The position numbers and the translations under genes were made by a program. Below are positions 53,623-61,326 of a stretch of DNA of 64,000 bases, one piece after another; position 1 is the first letter of the stretch; every line of letters starts with the position of its first letter. The notes under the pieces are model-generated. The model did no database searches. It had not been told where the DNA came from and worked only from the letters and a program-made list of their open reading frames with translations. This stretch comes from Roseospira visakhapatnamensis (GTDB lineage Bacteria > Pseudomonadota > Alphaproteobacteria > Rhodospirillales > Rhodospirillaceae), in NCBI RefSeq assembly GCF_014197915.1, contig NZ_JACIGK010000019.1:1-64000 (forward strand), written 5' to 3'.

Positions 53623-54135
53623 GTGACCGAACAGATGAACGACGACGCAGCCGGTCGCAAGGGAGCACCAGACCCGGTGGACGTCTACGTGGGCAGGCGA
53701 CTTCGCAAGCAACGCACCTTGTTAAAGTTGAGCCAGGAACAGCTCGCGCGTGCCGTCGGCGTCACCTTCCAGCAGATTCAGAAGTATGAACGCGGCTCCA
53801 ATCGCATCAGCGCCAGCCGCCTCTATGACATCGCCAAGGTTCTGGGGGTCCCCATCAACTTCTTCTTCGACCATATCGAGGACGAGATCGACGGTCGCCC
53901 GGAGGCACACATCGACGGCCTGGCGGAACCGCCGTCGCCCACCTATGCCCAGTCGGACCTGACGCGGAGCGAGACGCTCGACCTCGTCGCCGCGTACTGG
54001 AAGCTGCCCACCGACGACATCCGCCGCAAGGCCCTCGCCCTGTTGCGTTCCATGTCCGGGTTGAAGGACAAGAAGGGGGAACCGATCCCCGACGCGCCGG
54101 AGACCACGGACTCCGGCAACGACGACGAAGGCTAG
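53623..54135 (+). CDS. XRE family helix-turn-helix regulator
   Basis: A 170-residue regulator. The Cro/C1-type domain spans about residues 22-80, with RLRKQRTLLKLSQEQLARAVGVTFQQIQKYERGSNRISASRL and then IAKVLGVPINFFFD. A C-terminal part (YWKLPTDDIRRKALALLRSM) is the short helical tail seen in the alphaproteobacterial group of these proteins. The GTG start at 53623 follows the ribosome binding site AGGAGAGG; a TTG at 53596 would begin before that site. It is followed by ogt at eight bases, so the two may share a transcript. Confidence 0.9.
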   Translation: MTEQMNDDAAGRKGAPDPVDVYVGRRLRKQRTLLKLSQEQLARAVGVTFQQIQKYERGSNRISASRLYDIAKVLGVPINFFFDHIEDEIDGRPEAHIDGLAEPPSPTYAQSDLTRSETLDLVAAYWKLPTDDIRRKALALLRSMSGLKDKKGEPIPDAPETTDSGNDDEG

Positions 54136-54142
54136 ACACGGC

Positions 54143-54703
54143 ATGCCCGACGCTTCCCAGACCGATCGCGACGACCGGCGCGGGCCGCATGTGATCATGG
54201 AACGCTGGGACCCCGTGCCAGGCTCCCCGCTGGGCCCGCTGTCCCTGGTCAGCGATGGCGACTCCTTGCTGGCCGTGGACTTCGCCCCCTTCGACACCCG
54301 CCTGAAGGACCTGTTGGCGCGCCATCACGGGGCGGTCACGACCCACCCGGGGCGGATCCCGGAGCCCATCCGCACCGCCCTGGCGGCCTGGTTCGCCGGC
54401 GATCTGGCGGCGCTGGACGCCGTGCCCACCCGCACCGGCGGCACGCCGTTCCAGCGCGCCGTGTGGGATGGCCTGCGCGCGATTCCGCCCGGCGAGACCG
54501 AAAGCTACGGAACCCTGGCCGCGCGCCTGGGCCGGTCAGGCGCGGCCCGCGCCGTGGGGCGGGCCAACGCGCTCAACCCCCTTGCCATCGTCGTGCCCTG
54601 CCATCGCGTGGTGGGGGCCGGCGGCACGCTCACGGGCTACGCCGGCGGGCTGGACCGTAAACGCTGGCTTTTGGACCACGAGGCCCGGCATCGGCGGCGA
54701 TGA
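54143..54703 (+). CDS. ogt: Methylated-DNA-protein cysteine methyltransferase
   Basis: It repairs O6-methylguanine by moving the methyl group to its own cysteine. The 186-residue protein has the DNA-binding helix-turn-helix (TESYGTLAARLGRSGAARAVGRANALNPL) and the suicide cysteine Cys153 in VVPCHRVVGAGG. The family N-terminal domain is present but weakly conserved; no Ada-type zinc domain exists. It is expressed with the XRE gene just upstream. Confidence 0.95.
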   Translation: MPDASQTDRDDRRGPHVIMERWDPVPGSPLGPLSLVSDGDSLLAVDFAPFDTRLKDLLARHHGAVTTHPGRIPEPIRTALAAWFAGDLAALDAVPTRTGGTPFQRAVWDGLRAIPPGETESYGTLAARLGRSGAARAVGRANALNPLAIVVPCHRVVGAGGTLTGYAGGLDRKRWLLDHEARHRRR

Positions 54704-54723
54704 CGGACGCCCCCGCGACGCCG

Positions 54724-55140
54724 TCACCGCTCCTGAAGCGCCCGGCGGGCGTCGGCGAAAGCACCCGGGGCCAGCGTCCGGGTGATGTCGGAGACGGCCA
54801 CCGTCCCGATCTCGCCGGCCGGATAGTATGTCGAGAACGCCCGCACCAGCCGCCAGTCGCCCGGCAACCCCGGCGCCTCGCCCGGACCGGCCAACACCTC
54901 CACCAGGATGCGCACCGACCCCAGCCAGGTCTCGGCCACGTCGCCGGTCGTCAGCGCCGTCTGCCAGGGCTTGGGATCCGAGTCCCGCCGCTGGCTCGCC
55001 TCGGTTACCCAGGCCAGGGATGTCCTGTCGGACGCGGTTCGATCCGGGGATGCCTCCCCCCGGGCAGGATCGGGCTCGTCCAGGCGGGGGCCGGAAGACC
55101 GGGGGACTCGATGGCGGTCCATGGCATCATCCTCCTGCAT
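54724..55140 (-). CDS. Hypothetical protein
   Basis: A 138-residue protein of no recognised family. The first 55 residues are charged and probably disordered (Asp, Arg, Pro, Ser). The second half looks folded: TWLGSVRILVEVLAG, then LPGDWRLVRAFSTYYPAGEIGTVAVSDIT. There is no signal or membrane segment. The ATG at 55122 is an alternative start. The gene is convergent with ogt, 20 bases away. Codon use agrees with a real gene in the second half. Confidence 0.5.
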   Translation of the reverse strand: MQEDDAMDRHRVPRSSGPRLDEPDPARGEASPDRTASDRTSLAWVTEASQRRDSDPKPWQTALTTGDVAETWLGSVRILVEVLAGPGEAPGLPGDWRLVRAFSTYYPAGEIGTVAVSDITRTLAPGAFADARRALQER

Positions 55141-55979
55141 GGCGGGATCCGGGCCTGACCGGGGGCCGTGCCCGACCTCCCGTCACCGCGTCGGCCCTCC
55201 ATCATGCCCGCGCGACGCCCCATCGCGCCACCCGGCACTGTCCATGCGCATTCGCAACCCTGCCGACCGGATGCCGTTTTTTCTTGCCTCCGTCAGCCCC
55301 CGGGACCACCCTCATTTGACGTGGACCGTCAGCCGTCCCACCTGGATCGGCGCACCGGCCCCCTGGTCGCTCGGCCTTGACTCCCCCGGACGACCTCCCT
55401 AAAGTCCGCAGGGTTAATGGGCCGGACGCCTTCACGGAGTCCGGTTCGTGTTGTTTCTGGGGCGAGCGACACGGGGACAAGACCACGCTCAACGGCTGCG
55501 TGGTAAGCCATGTCGGGGGTGAACGGTCGTGGTCGATCATGCCCCCACGTGACGCGGCGCCAACGGTTCAACACGAGGGACCGCACTGTGGGGGAAGGCC
55601 CCCTTGGCGTGTGAGGCCCCGTCGTGGGAGAAACGCCCGCCCCGGGGACAAGCCCCGCTGCCGGCGCATAAGGCTGGAACCGGCCACGTTCGTTTTGACG
55701 CTTGGGACACATCGAACTCACGGCGATAGGCACGATTTAGCGCGCGGGGACAGCGCCCCGACGCCCCCGAAGAGCGCCGGGTAGGACACAGATACCCGCG
55801 CGGACCGCCCGCCCCGATACCGTGGGACGGCGGTTCGGCTGGACTGGGACCCGGTCTCCGTTTGGCCCGCGAGTCGGGCTCCGGCCGCAAGGACCCGGAT
55901 CCGGCTCCGGTGTGACCCCGGGATCAACCCGGGGCGCGTCTCCGTCCCAACCGTGACGGCGTTTTCCGAAAGGCAAGCG
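55141..55979. other. Long unexplained intergenic region upstream of ptsN
   Basis: In 839 bases no frame shows a recognisable protein, and the many overlapping frames look like GC-rich noise. AGGCACGATTTAGC near 55729 is a loose match to a sigma-54 element. No rpoN or hpf gene, the usual neighbours of ptsN, lies here. I see no tRNA, terminator or repeat of note. Confidence 0.4.
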
Positions 55980-56444
55980 ATGGACATCTCCGACCTGATC
56001 ACGCCGGACGGCGTTATCTGCCCTCTCAAGGTGACCAGCAAGAAGCAGGCCCTACAGGCTCTCGCGAAACGGGCGGCTGTCGTGACCGGCCTTGATGACC
56101 GGGTCATCTTCGACACCCTGCTGGAGCGGGAGCGCCTGGGCTCCACCGGCGTGGGCAATGGCATTGCCATCCCGCACGGTCGCCTGGTCGGCCTGTCGCG
56201 CCTGCATGGCGTGTTCGCCTGTCTGGCGCGACCGATCCACTTCGATGCCGTGGACGACCAGCCCGTGGACCTGATGTTCCTGTTGCTGGCCCCGGAGCTG
56301 GCCGGCGCCGATCACCTGAAGGCCCTGGCCCGGGTGTCCCGCCTGCTGCGCGACCGCGCCATGTGCGAGAAACTGCGCGGCGCCGACGGTCCGGACGGCG
56401 TGTATGGCCTGCTGACCTCCCAACGCGCCAGCCAGGCGGCCTGA
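55980..56444 (+). CDS. ptsN: PTS EIIA-Ntr nitrogen regulatory protein
   Basis: A 154-residue EIIA of the fructose/nitrogen type. The phosphorylated histidine is His66 in GIAIPHGRL; LLERERLGSTGVGNG before it and VDLMFLLLAPE after it are family signatures. In alphaproteobacteria EIIA-Ntr receives phosphate by way of EI and HPr and controls potassium transport, PHB storage and stress responses. The ptsH and ptsI genes at 9.8-12 kb are probable partners. The ATG at 55980 has GAAAGGCA upstream. Confidence 0.93.
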   Translation: MDISDLITPDGVICPLKVTSKKQALQALAKRAAVVTGLDDRVIFDTLLERERLGSTGVGNGIAIPHGRLVGLSRLHGVFACLARPIHFDAVDDQPVDLMFLLLAPELAGADHLKALARVSRLLRDRAMCEKLRGADGPDGVYGLLTSQRASQAA

Positions 56445-56698
56445 CCTCCCCCCCGATCACCCCCAGACCGCGGACGCGCGCCTGTGCGGGACGGCCCTCA
56501 ACAAGGGTTTGACCCCCAGGCGCGCATCGGCTATGCACCGGGGTTCCATTCCCGGACAGGCGGTCTTTCCTCCGCCCGATCCCGTCTCAAGCAAGCGGGA
56601 TCGCGCCGCGTCCATGGCTCCCGGGACACCAATCGGCCGAATGGCCTCCGGCGCGCAACGGCGCCGGCACACAACAACCTCTATGAAGGTGTCCGTTC

Positions 56699-57313
56699 AT
56701 GAGCAAGCGCCTGACCTCCAAGTACAAGATCGACCGCCGCCTGGGTGTCAACCTGTGGGGACGGCCCAAGAGCCCCATCAATCGACGGGAATATGGCCCC
56801 GGTCAGCATGGCCAGCGTCGCCGCAAGCCGTCCGACTTCGGCGTGCAGTTGGCCGCCAAGCAGAAGCTGAAGGGCTATTACGGCGAAATCTCGGAAAAGC
56901 AGTTCCGGCGCATCTATGAAGAGGCCACGCGACGCAAGGGCGACACGTCCGAGAACCTCATCGGCCTGCTGGAATCCCGCCTGCTGGCGGCCGTCTACCG
57001 ACTGAAGTTCGTACCCACCGTGTTCGCCGCCCGGCAGGTCATCAACCACGGCCATATCCTGGTGAACGGCCGCGTTGTGACCATTCCGTCCTATCACCTC
57101 CGCGAAGGCGATGTGATCGAGGTCAAGGAGAAGTCGCGGCAAATGATGCTGATCATGGAAAGCATCGGTCTGCCCGAACGCGATGTTCCCGACTACTTCG
57201 AGGTCGATCCCTCGGGCATGAAGGGCACCTTCGTGCGCGCGCCCAAGCTGCAGGACGTGCCCTACCCGGTCCAAATGGAACCGAACCTAGTCATCGAGTT
57301 CTACAGCCGCTAA
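56699..57313 (+). CDS. rpsD: 30S ribosomal protein S4
   Basis: A 204-residue primary 16S rRNA-binding protein. It opens [16 protein letters not shown] and has [13 protein letters not shown]-like residues ([15 protein letters not shown]) near residue 22; the S4 RNA-binding domain spans about 94-155 with [25 protein letters not shown] and VIEVKEKS. The end VIEFYSR is typical. The gene stands alone, outside the large ribosomal operon, as in other alphaproteobacteria, and has its own terminator. Confidence 0.97.
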   Translation: MSKRLTSKYKIDRRLGVNLWGRPKSPINRREYGPGQHGQRRRKPSDFGVQLAAKQKLKGYYGEISEKQFRRIYEEATRRKGDTSENLIGLLESRLLAAVYRLKFVPTVFAARQVINHGHILVNGRVVTIPSYHLREGDVIEVKEKSRQMMLIMESIGLPERDVPDYFEVDPSGMKGTFVRAPKLQDVPYPVQMEPNLVIEFYSR

Positions 57314-57425
57314 AGCGGATACGCCCCTCGTCCAGGCGACAACACCGGACGGAGTGAGCGCGTCAAGGCACGCGTGCTCCGGTCCCGGTCCCTGCAACGA
57401 GACGACGTCCGCATGAGGCACGGCA

Positions 57426-57462
57426 CGGGCCGACGGGTGTGAACCCTTCGGCCCGTTTGCTT
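57426..57462 (+). terminator. Intrinsic terminator of rpsD
   Basis: The stem CGGGCCGA (57426-57433) pairs with TCGGCCCG (57448-57455), and an inner stem GGGT/ACCC closes on the tetraloop GTGA. A short T-rich tail TTTGCTT follows. Confidence 0.75.
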
Positions 57463-57566
57463 AGAGCGTGTTGCGTGATTTTAGAATCACCCAAAACGCT
57501 CTACGTTTTTGTTTTTAAAGCAAATCGTCGTCGCGATCCGGTTCGGATCGCTCGGGATTTGCCCTA
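57461..57566 (-). repeat. Two-hairpin intergenic repeat (family 2), copy B
   Basis: Read leftward it begins at the TAG stop codon of the gene at 57564. The first hairpin is the 45-base core (57518-57562), identical to the core of copy A. After a spacer of A and T runs, the second hairpin pairs AGAGCGT/ACGCTCT (57463-57469 with 57496-57502) and inside it GTGATT/AATCAC (57475-57480 with 57485-57490). The second hairpin has the same layout as in copy A but a different sequence. Confidence 0.9.
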
Positions 57567-57998
57567 GCGGATGGCCAGTTGCTCCCGACCGGTCAGGATG
57601 TAGCTCTCGACGCAGGGCACTCCGACACCCAGGGGCACGGGCACCCCGATCGCCAGGGCGGGCAGCAGCGCCTCGCAGGTTTCCGGCGCCGGCATGGCCA
57701 TCACCGGGCCGCCGGCGGCGGGCTCCAGCACATAGGCCCGCAGGCAGGGCGCGGCGCCCACCGGCACTGGCGTCCCGACCGCCAGATCGATCAGCGCGGC
57801 GTCGCACACCGCGGCCCGCGCCAGCGTCGGCGCGGCGAACCCAAAGGTCACCGGGAGACGGTACACCGCCTTCATCGCGGCGGCGCGGTCGGACGTGGCA
57901 TCCGATTCAAGGCAGGGCGCGGCGACCGGAGACGCCATCCCCACCAGAATGCCGACGACCACGACACCGACGGTCAGGGGTGTGAAAATGGAGGACAT
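57564..57998 (-). CDS. Secreted hypothetical protein with repeated cysteine units
   Basis: A 144-residue protein with a signal peptide (hydrophobic core about residues 8-26, likely cut after PVAA). The mature part has repeated short units with the pattern PVPVG-x-PC (for example VGTPVPVGAAPCLRAYVLEP and IGVPVPLGVGVPCVESYIL), which suggests an internal duplication of about 45 residues. No family is recognised. The ATG at 57998 follows GGGAGGG. The stop codon is the first triplet of repeat copy B. Confidence 0.68.
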   Translation of the reverse strand: MSSIFTPLTVGVVVVGILVGMASPVAAPCLESDATSDRAAAMKAVYRLPVTFGFAAPTLARAAVCDAALIDLAVGTPVPVGAAPCLRAYVLEPAAGGPVMAMPAPETCEALLPALAIGVPVPLGVGVPCVESYILTGREQLAIR

Positions 57999-58228
57999 GG
58001 CACGACCCTCCCGCTGGAGGCGGGGTCTGCCGGCACCAGCCGGACCGCCGGTCCGGCATCTCCGCCCATCGCGTTCAAGTATAGCAGAAATGGGCGCCAC
58101 CACCACGTCCGTGCGCGAGCCAAGCCCACGCCAGGGTTGGGTCAATCGTCAGGTCATGCGCGAGCATTCCCCGGCAAGCCCTTGACGCGAAGGGCCGGGA
58201 GTGCCCTCGACACACCCTCGGACTCGCC

Positions 58229-58750
58229 TTATTCCAGGCGCGCGCGGGCCAGCGCCCGGGCCTCGTCCGCCACCCGATCAGCGGATGCGTCCGGCCCGAC
58301 ATCCAGACTCCGCAGCGACGCGGCCGAGATCACGGCCACACCCCATGCCTCGGCGCGCGCCGCCACGGCCGCGCGCACGGCCGCCGGCACCGACTCGGCC
58401 AGCGCCAGGACCAGGTGCATCCCCGCCGGATGGGCCGGTCCCCAGTCATCCAGCACCGCCAGGGCCAGGCCGACGGCGGCGCCACAATCCACGGCCAGCA
58501 TCATCGGCACCGCCGCGCTCGCCCCACCCGGGACATCGGCCAGCGCGTCCCGCACCGCGCGAGGCCAGCCGGGTCCCAGGCTTTCCACCGCCCCGCGCGG
58601 CCCGGTCACCGGCAGCGGACCGGCCGCGCGCGGCCAGACGTCGCGCGCGGCCCGCGCCTGAACCGGGCCATGCACCCGCAGCCACAGCGTGGGGATCGTG
58701 TTGAGATCCATGGCGGACCCCGACGATGACAGGTTGGAAGCGCGCCCCAT
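58229..58750 (-). CDS. Hypothetical protein
   Basis: A 173-residue alanine-rich protein with no recognised family. The ATG at 58750 has GGAG 11 bases upstream; MDLNTIPTLWLRVHG from 58711 is a second start. The central part (VPMMLAVDCGAAVGLALAVLDDWG, then HLVLALAESVPAAVRAAVAARAEAWGVAVI) reads like an alpha/beta fold. There is no signal peptide. It is leftward and alone. Confidence 0.5.
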   Translation of the reverse strand: MGRASNLSSSGSAMDLNTIPTLWLRVHGPVQARAARDVWPRAAGPLPVTGPRGAVESLGPGWPRAVRDALADVPGGASAAVPMMLAVDCGAAVGLALAVLDDWGPAHPAGMHLVLALAESVPAAVRAAVAARAEAWGVAVISAASLRSLDVGPDASADRVADEARALARARLE

Positions 58751-58899
58751 TGACGAGGGTCTCCGGCCGCCCTATTCTCAGTCGTATTCACAGAAAGCTA
58801 TAATAGGCGCCTGAATTCGATAAGAAAAATGGTCACTTCACACGTTCGGTCAGGTGCGGGAAACGGTACGGCCGGCGACGGCAGGAAGGAAGGCACGCG

Positions 58900-59154
58900 G
58901 TGCAGCGGGTTGAGTCGGCTCTTCAGGCCCTGGGCAAGGCCATCGATCGGCTGGATACGGCCCTGGACACCCATGCCAATCAACTGGTTGAGGCCGCCGA
59001 GTCCCAGGCGCGGCTGGACCAGCATGTCGCCGGACTGCGGGGAGAGTACGACTCCCTGCGGGGGGAATATGCTCAATTGAGACAGGTGGTCACCGAGGTG
59101 AACGGGCGCCTCGACGGCACCGTGTCGCGCTTGCGCGCGTTGCTGGAGGAGTAA
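58900..59154 (+). CDS. DUF4164 coiled-coil protein
   Basis: An 84-residue, almost wholly helical protein with heptads (VESALQALGKAIDRLDTAL, LRGEYDSLRGEYAQLRQVV). It resembles the DUF4164 family, which stands directly before zapA in many alphaproteobacteria, and a role in the division ring is possible but unproven. The start is GTG at 58900. The end is seven bases before zapA, so the two are cotranscribed. Confidence 0.78.
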   Translation: MQRVESALQALGKAIDRLDTALDTHANQLVEAAESQARLDQHVAGLRGEYDSLRGEYAQLRQVVTEVNGRLDGTVSRLRALLEE

Positions 59155-59161
59155 CTCGGCC

Positions 59162-59530
59162 ATGGCTCAAGTATCCCTGACCATCAACGGCCGCGACTAC
59201 CGGATCCGGTGCGATCCCGGAGAGGAAGACCGCGTCCGCGCCCTGGGAACCATCCTGGACGCCAAGGCGCATGTCCTGGCCGGCCGTCTGGGCCATGTGA
59301 GCGAGGGCCTGCTGATGGTCATGGTCGGCCTGACCCTGGCCGACGACCTGGCCGAGGTCACCCGCGACCGGGACGAGATCCGCGCGCGCCTGGAGGCCGT
59401 CGGCGACGCCGCAGATCAGGCCGAGGCCCAGGAACGACTGCGCCATGACGCCGACGACCGCGCCGCCCAGGTGATCGAATCCATGGCCCGGCGCATCGAG
59501 GGCCTTGCGGAGCGCCTGGAGCGCCCCTAG
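59162..59530 (+). CDS. zapA: Cell division protein ZapA
   Basis: A 122-residue FtsZ-associated protein that bundles FtsZ filaments at mid-cell. The N-terminal globular part has VSLTINGRDYRIRCDPGEEDRVRALGTIL, and the rest is a coiled coil. It follows the DUF4164 gene. The 6S RNA and the formyltetrahydrofolate ligase gene come next, which is the conserved order. Confidence 0.92.
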   Translation: MAQVSLTINGRDYRIRCDPGEEDRVRALGTILDAKAHVLAGRLGHVSEGLLMVMVGLTLADDLAEVTRDRDEIRARLEAVGDAADQAEAQERLRHDADDRAAQVIESMARRIEGLAERLERP

Positions 59531-59539
59531 ACTCCGGGG

Positions 59540-59696
59540 GTGAGGCTGCCCGGTGCGTCAGGCACGCACACTCCCGGGGGCGATAGTTCAAATATGGGAG
59601 CTGTCCCTGACGGGACCCTGGTCCCGCCACACGGTGCCCACTTCGTTGCCGCGGCCCATGTGGAGGTCGCACCGCCAACGGCCAGGGTGGCTTCAC
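59540..59696 (+). ncRNA. ssrS: 6S RNA (SsrS) candidate
   Basis: The place between zapA and fthC is the usual site of the 6S RNA gene, which binds sigma-70 RNA polymerase in stationary phase. GTGAGGCTGCC (59540-59550) can pair over 11 positions, with G-U pairs, with GGTGGCTTCAC (59686-59696) as the closing stem. The middle holds an apical stem around GGGACCCTGGTCCC and a purine-rich bulge region near GATAGTTCAAATATGGGAG. The 157-base length is normal. Exact ends are not set. Confidence 0.7.
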
Positions 59697-59796
59697 ACTT
59701 CATCACGGTGGTTCAGGACGGCGCGCGGTCTGGGGCGCGGAGTCCGGTCCTGGGTCCCAGCGGTCCGGGTCCGGGACCGACCACATCGAGACCGCC

Positions 59797-60450
59797 GTGC
59801 CCCATCCGGAAACCACCGCCGACATCGACGCCGCCGCCCTCGCCAGCATCGCCGAGCGCAAAGCCGCCCTTCGCGCACGCCTGCTGGCACGTCGCCGGGC
59901 CATCCCGGCGGAGGCGGCGGAGGCGGCAGCCCGGGCCGTCCGCGACGGCCTGATGCGCGCCACCATGCCGCCCCCCGGGGCCGTCGTCGCCGGCTACTGG
60001 CCCATCCGGGGCGAACTGGATCCGCGCCCGTCGCTGCACGCCCTGGCCGCGCGCGGCCATGTCCTCGCCCTGCCACGAACGCCCCCACCCGGCGCCGCGC
60101 CCCGGCTGACCTTCCATGTCTGGGACGGCACGGCCGGCTCCCTCGCGCCTGGCCCCTTCGCGACCCGTCACCCGCCCGGGACCGCGCCGGCGGTCACCCC
60201 CGACTGGCTGCTGGTGCCCCTGGTGGGGTTTGACCGCACGGGCGCCCGCCTCGGCTACGGCGGCGGCTACTACGACCGGTGCCTGCGCCCCGCCTCGGGC
60301 GGGCCGGCCCCGGTGGCCATCGGCCTCGCCTACGCCTGCCAGGAGGTCGGGGCGGACGACGGCGGCCTGCCGGTGGCCCCCCACGACGTGCGCCTGCGGG
60401 CCATCGTCACCGAACGCACCCTGATCCAGCCTGTAGCGGGAGATCCTTGA
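59797..60450 (+). CDS. fthC: 5-formyltetrahydrofolate cyclo-ligase
   Basis: It makes 5,10-methenyltetrahydrofolate from 5-formyltetrahydrofolate and ATP. The 217-residue protein (YgfA family) has KAALRARLLARRRAI near the start, YWPIRGELDPRP, and the ATP-site glycine-rich signature GARLGYGGGYYDRCL near residue 150. The start is GTG. It follows the 6S RNA gene and is two bases from the next gene, so it is cotranscribed with it. Confidence 0.92.
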   Translation: MPHPETTADIDAAALASIAERKAALRARLLARRRAIPAEAAEAAARAVRDGLMRATMPPPGAVVAGYWPIRGELDPRPSLHALAARGHVLALPRTPPPGAAPRLTFHVWDGTAGSLAPGPFATRHPPGTAPAVTPDWLLVPLVGFDRTGARLGYGGGYYDRCLRPASGGPAPVAIGLAYACQEVGADDGGLPVAPHDVRLRAIVTERTLIQPVAGDP

Positions 60451-60452
60451 CC

Positions 60453-61280
60453 ATGCGCGTGCTTTACCTGGGCGACATCGTCGGACGCAGCGGGCGCGAC
60501 GCGGTCTGCGCGCGGCTGCCGGACCTGCGCGCCAGCCTGACCGCCGACATGGTGGTGGCCTGTGGCGAGAACGCCGCCCACGGCTTCGGCATCACCGCGC
60601 GCATCTGCCAGGATCTCTACGACGCCGGCGTGGACGTGATCACCACCGGCAACCACGCCTGGGACCAGCGCGAGATCATTTCCCACATCGGCGGCGATCC
60701 GCGCCTGCTGCGCCCCGCCAACTACCCCCCCGGCACGCCGGGCCACACCCGCGCCCTGGTCACCGATGGCCGCGGCCGGCGGCTGCTGGTGGTGCAGGTG
60801 ATGGGCCGCCTGTTCATGGACCCCCTGGACGACCCCTTCGCCGTGGTGCTGCGCGAGATCGCCACCGCCCCCCTGGGCGGCCCGCCCGGGCGCGGCGCCG
60901 ACGTCATCCTGGTGGACATGCACGCCGAAGCCACCAGCGAGAAGATGGCCATGGCCCATCATCTGGACGGCAAGGTCTCGATGGTGCTGGGCAGCCACAC
61001 CCATGTGCCCACCGCCGACGGCCAGATCCTGCCCGGGGGCACGGCCTGCCAGACCGACGCCGGCATGTGCGGCGACTATGACTCGGTGATCGGCATGATC
61101 AAGGAGCCGGCCACCCTGCGCTTCACCCGCAAGATGCCCACCGAGCGGCTCCAGCCGGCCGGCGGTCCGGCCACGATCTGCGGGGTGCTGATCGAGACCG
61201 ACGACACCACCGGCCTGGCGACACGCATCCAGCCCCTGCGGGTCGGGGGACGCCTGGCCGAGACGAGTCCGGCGGTGTGA
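60453..61280 (+). CDS. YmdB-type metallophosphoesterase (TIGR00282)
   Basis: A 275-residue two-metal phosphoesterase. Metal ligands are seen in YLGDIVGRSGRDA (Asp8), CGENAAHGFG, TTGNHAWDQRE (about residue 70), VDMHAEATSEK (about 155) and GSHTHVPTADG. The Bacillus relative YmdB hydrolyses cyclic nucleotides and affects biofilm; the role in proteobacteria is not established. It is coupled to fthC, as in other alphaproteobacteria. Confidence 0.92.
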   Translation: MRVLYLGDIVGRSGRDAVCARLPDLRASLTADMVVACGENAAHGFGITARICQDLYDAGVDVITTGNHAWDQREIISHIGGDPRLLRPANYPPGTPGHTRALVTDGRGRRLLVVQVMGRLFMDPLDDPFAVVLREIATAPLGGPPGRGADVILVDMHAEATSEKMAMAHHLDGKVSMVLGSHTHVPTADGQILPGGTACQTDAGMCGDYDSVIGMIKEPATLRFTRKMPTERLQPAGGPATICGVLIETDDTTGLATRIQPLRVGGRLAETSPAV

Positions 61281-61326
61281 CGGGCCAGCCCATGGTGCCG
61301 GCCCGCCCTGCCCCGGCGCGAGACGG

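Noticed and set aside
55520-55548. Third copy of the hairpin repeat of 19.9/23.3 kb
   Set aside because: Only about 15 bases (GATCGACCACGACCG) are similar and the palindromes are missing, so chance is enough.
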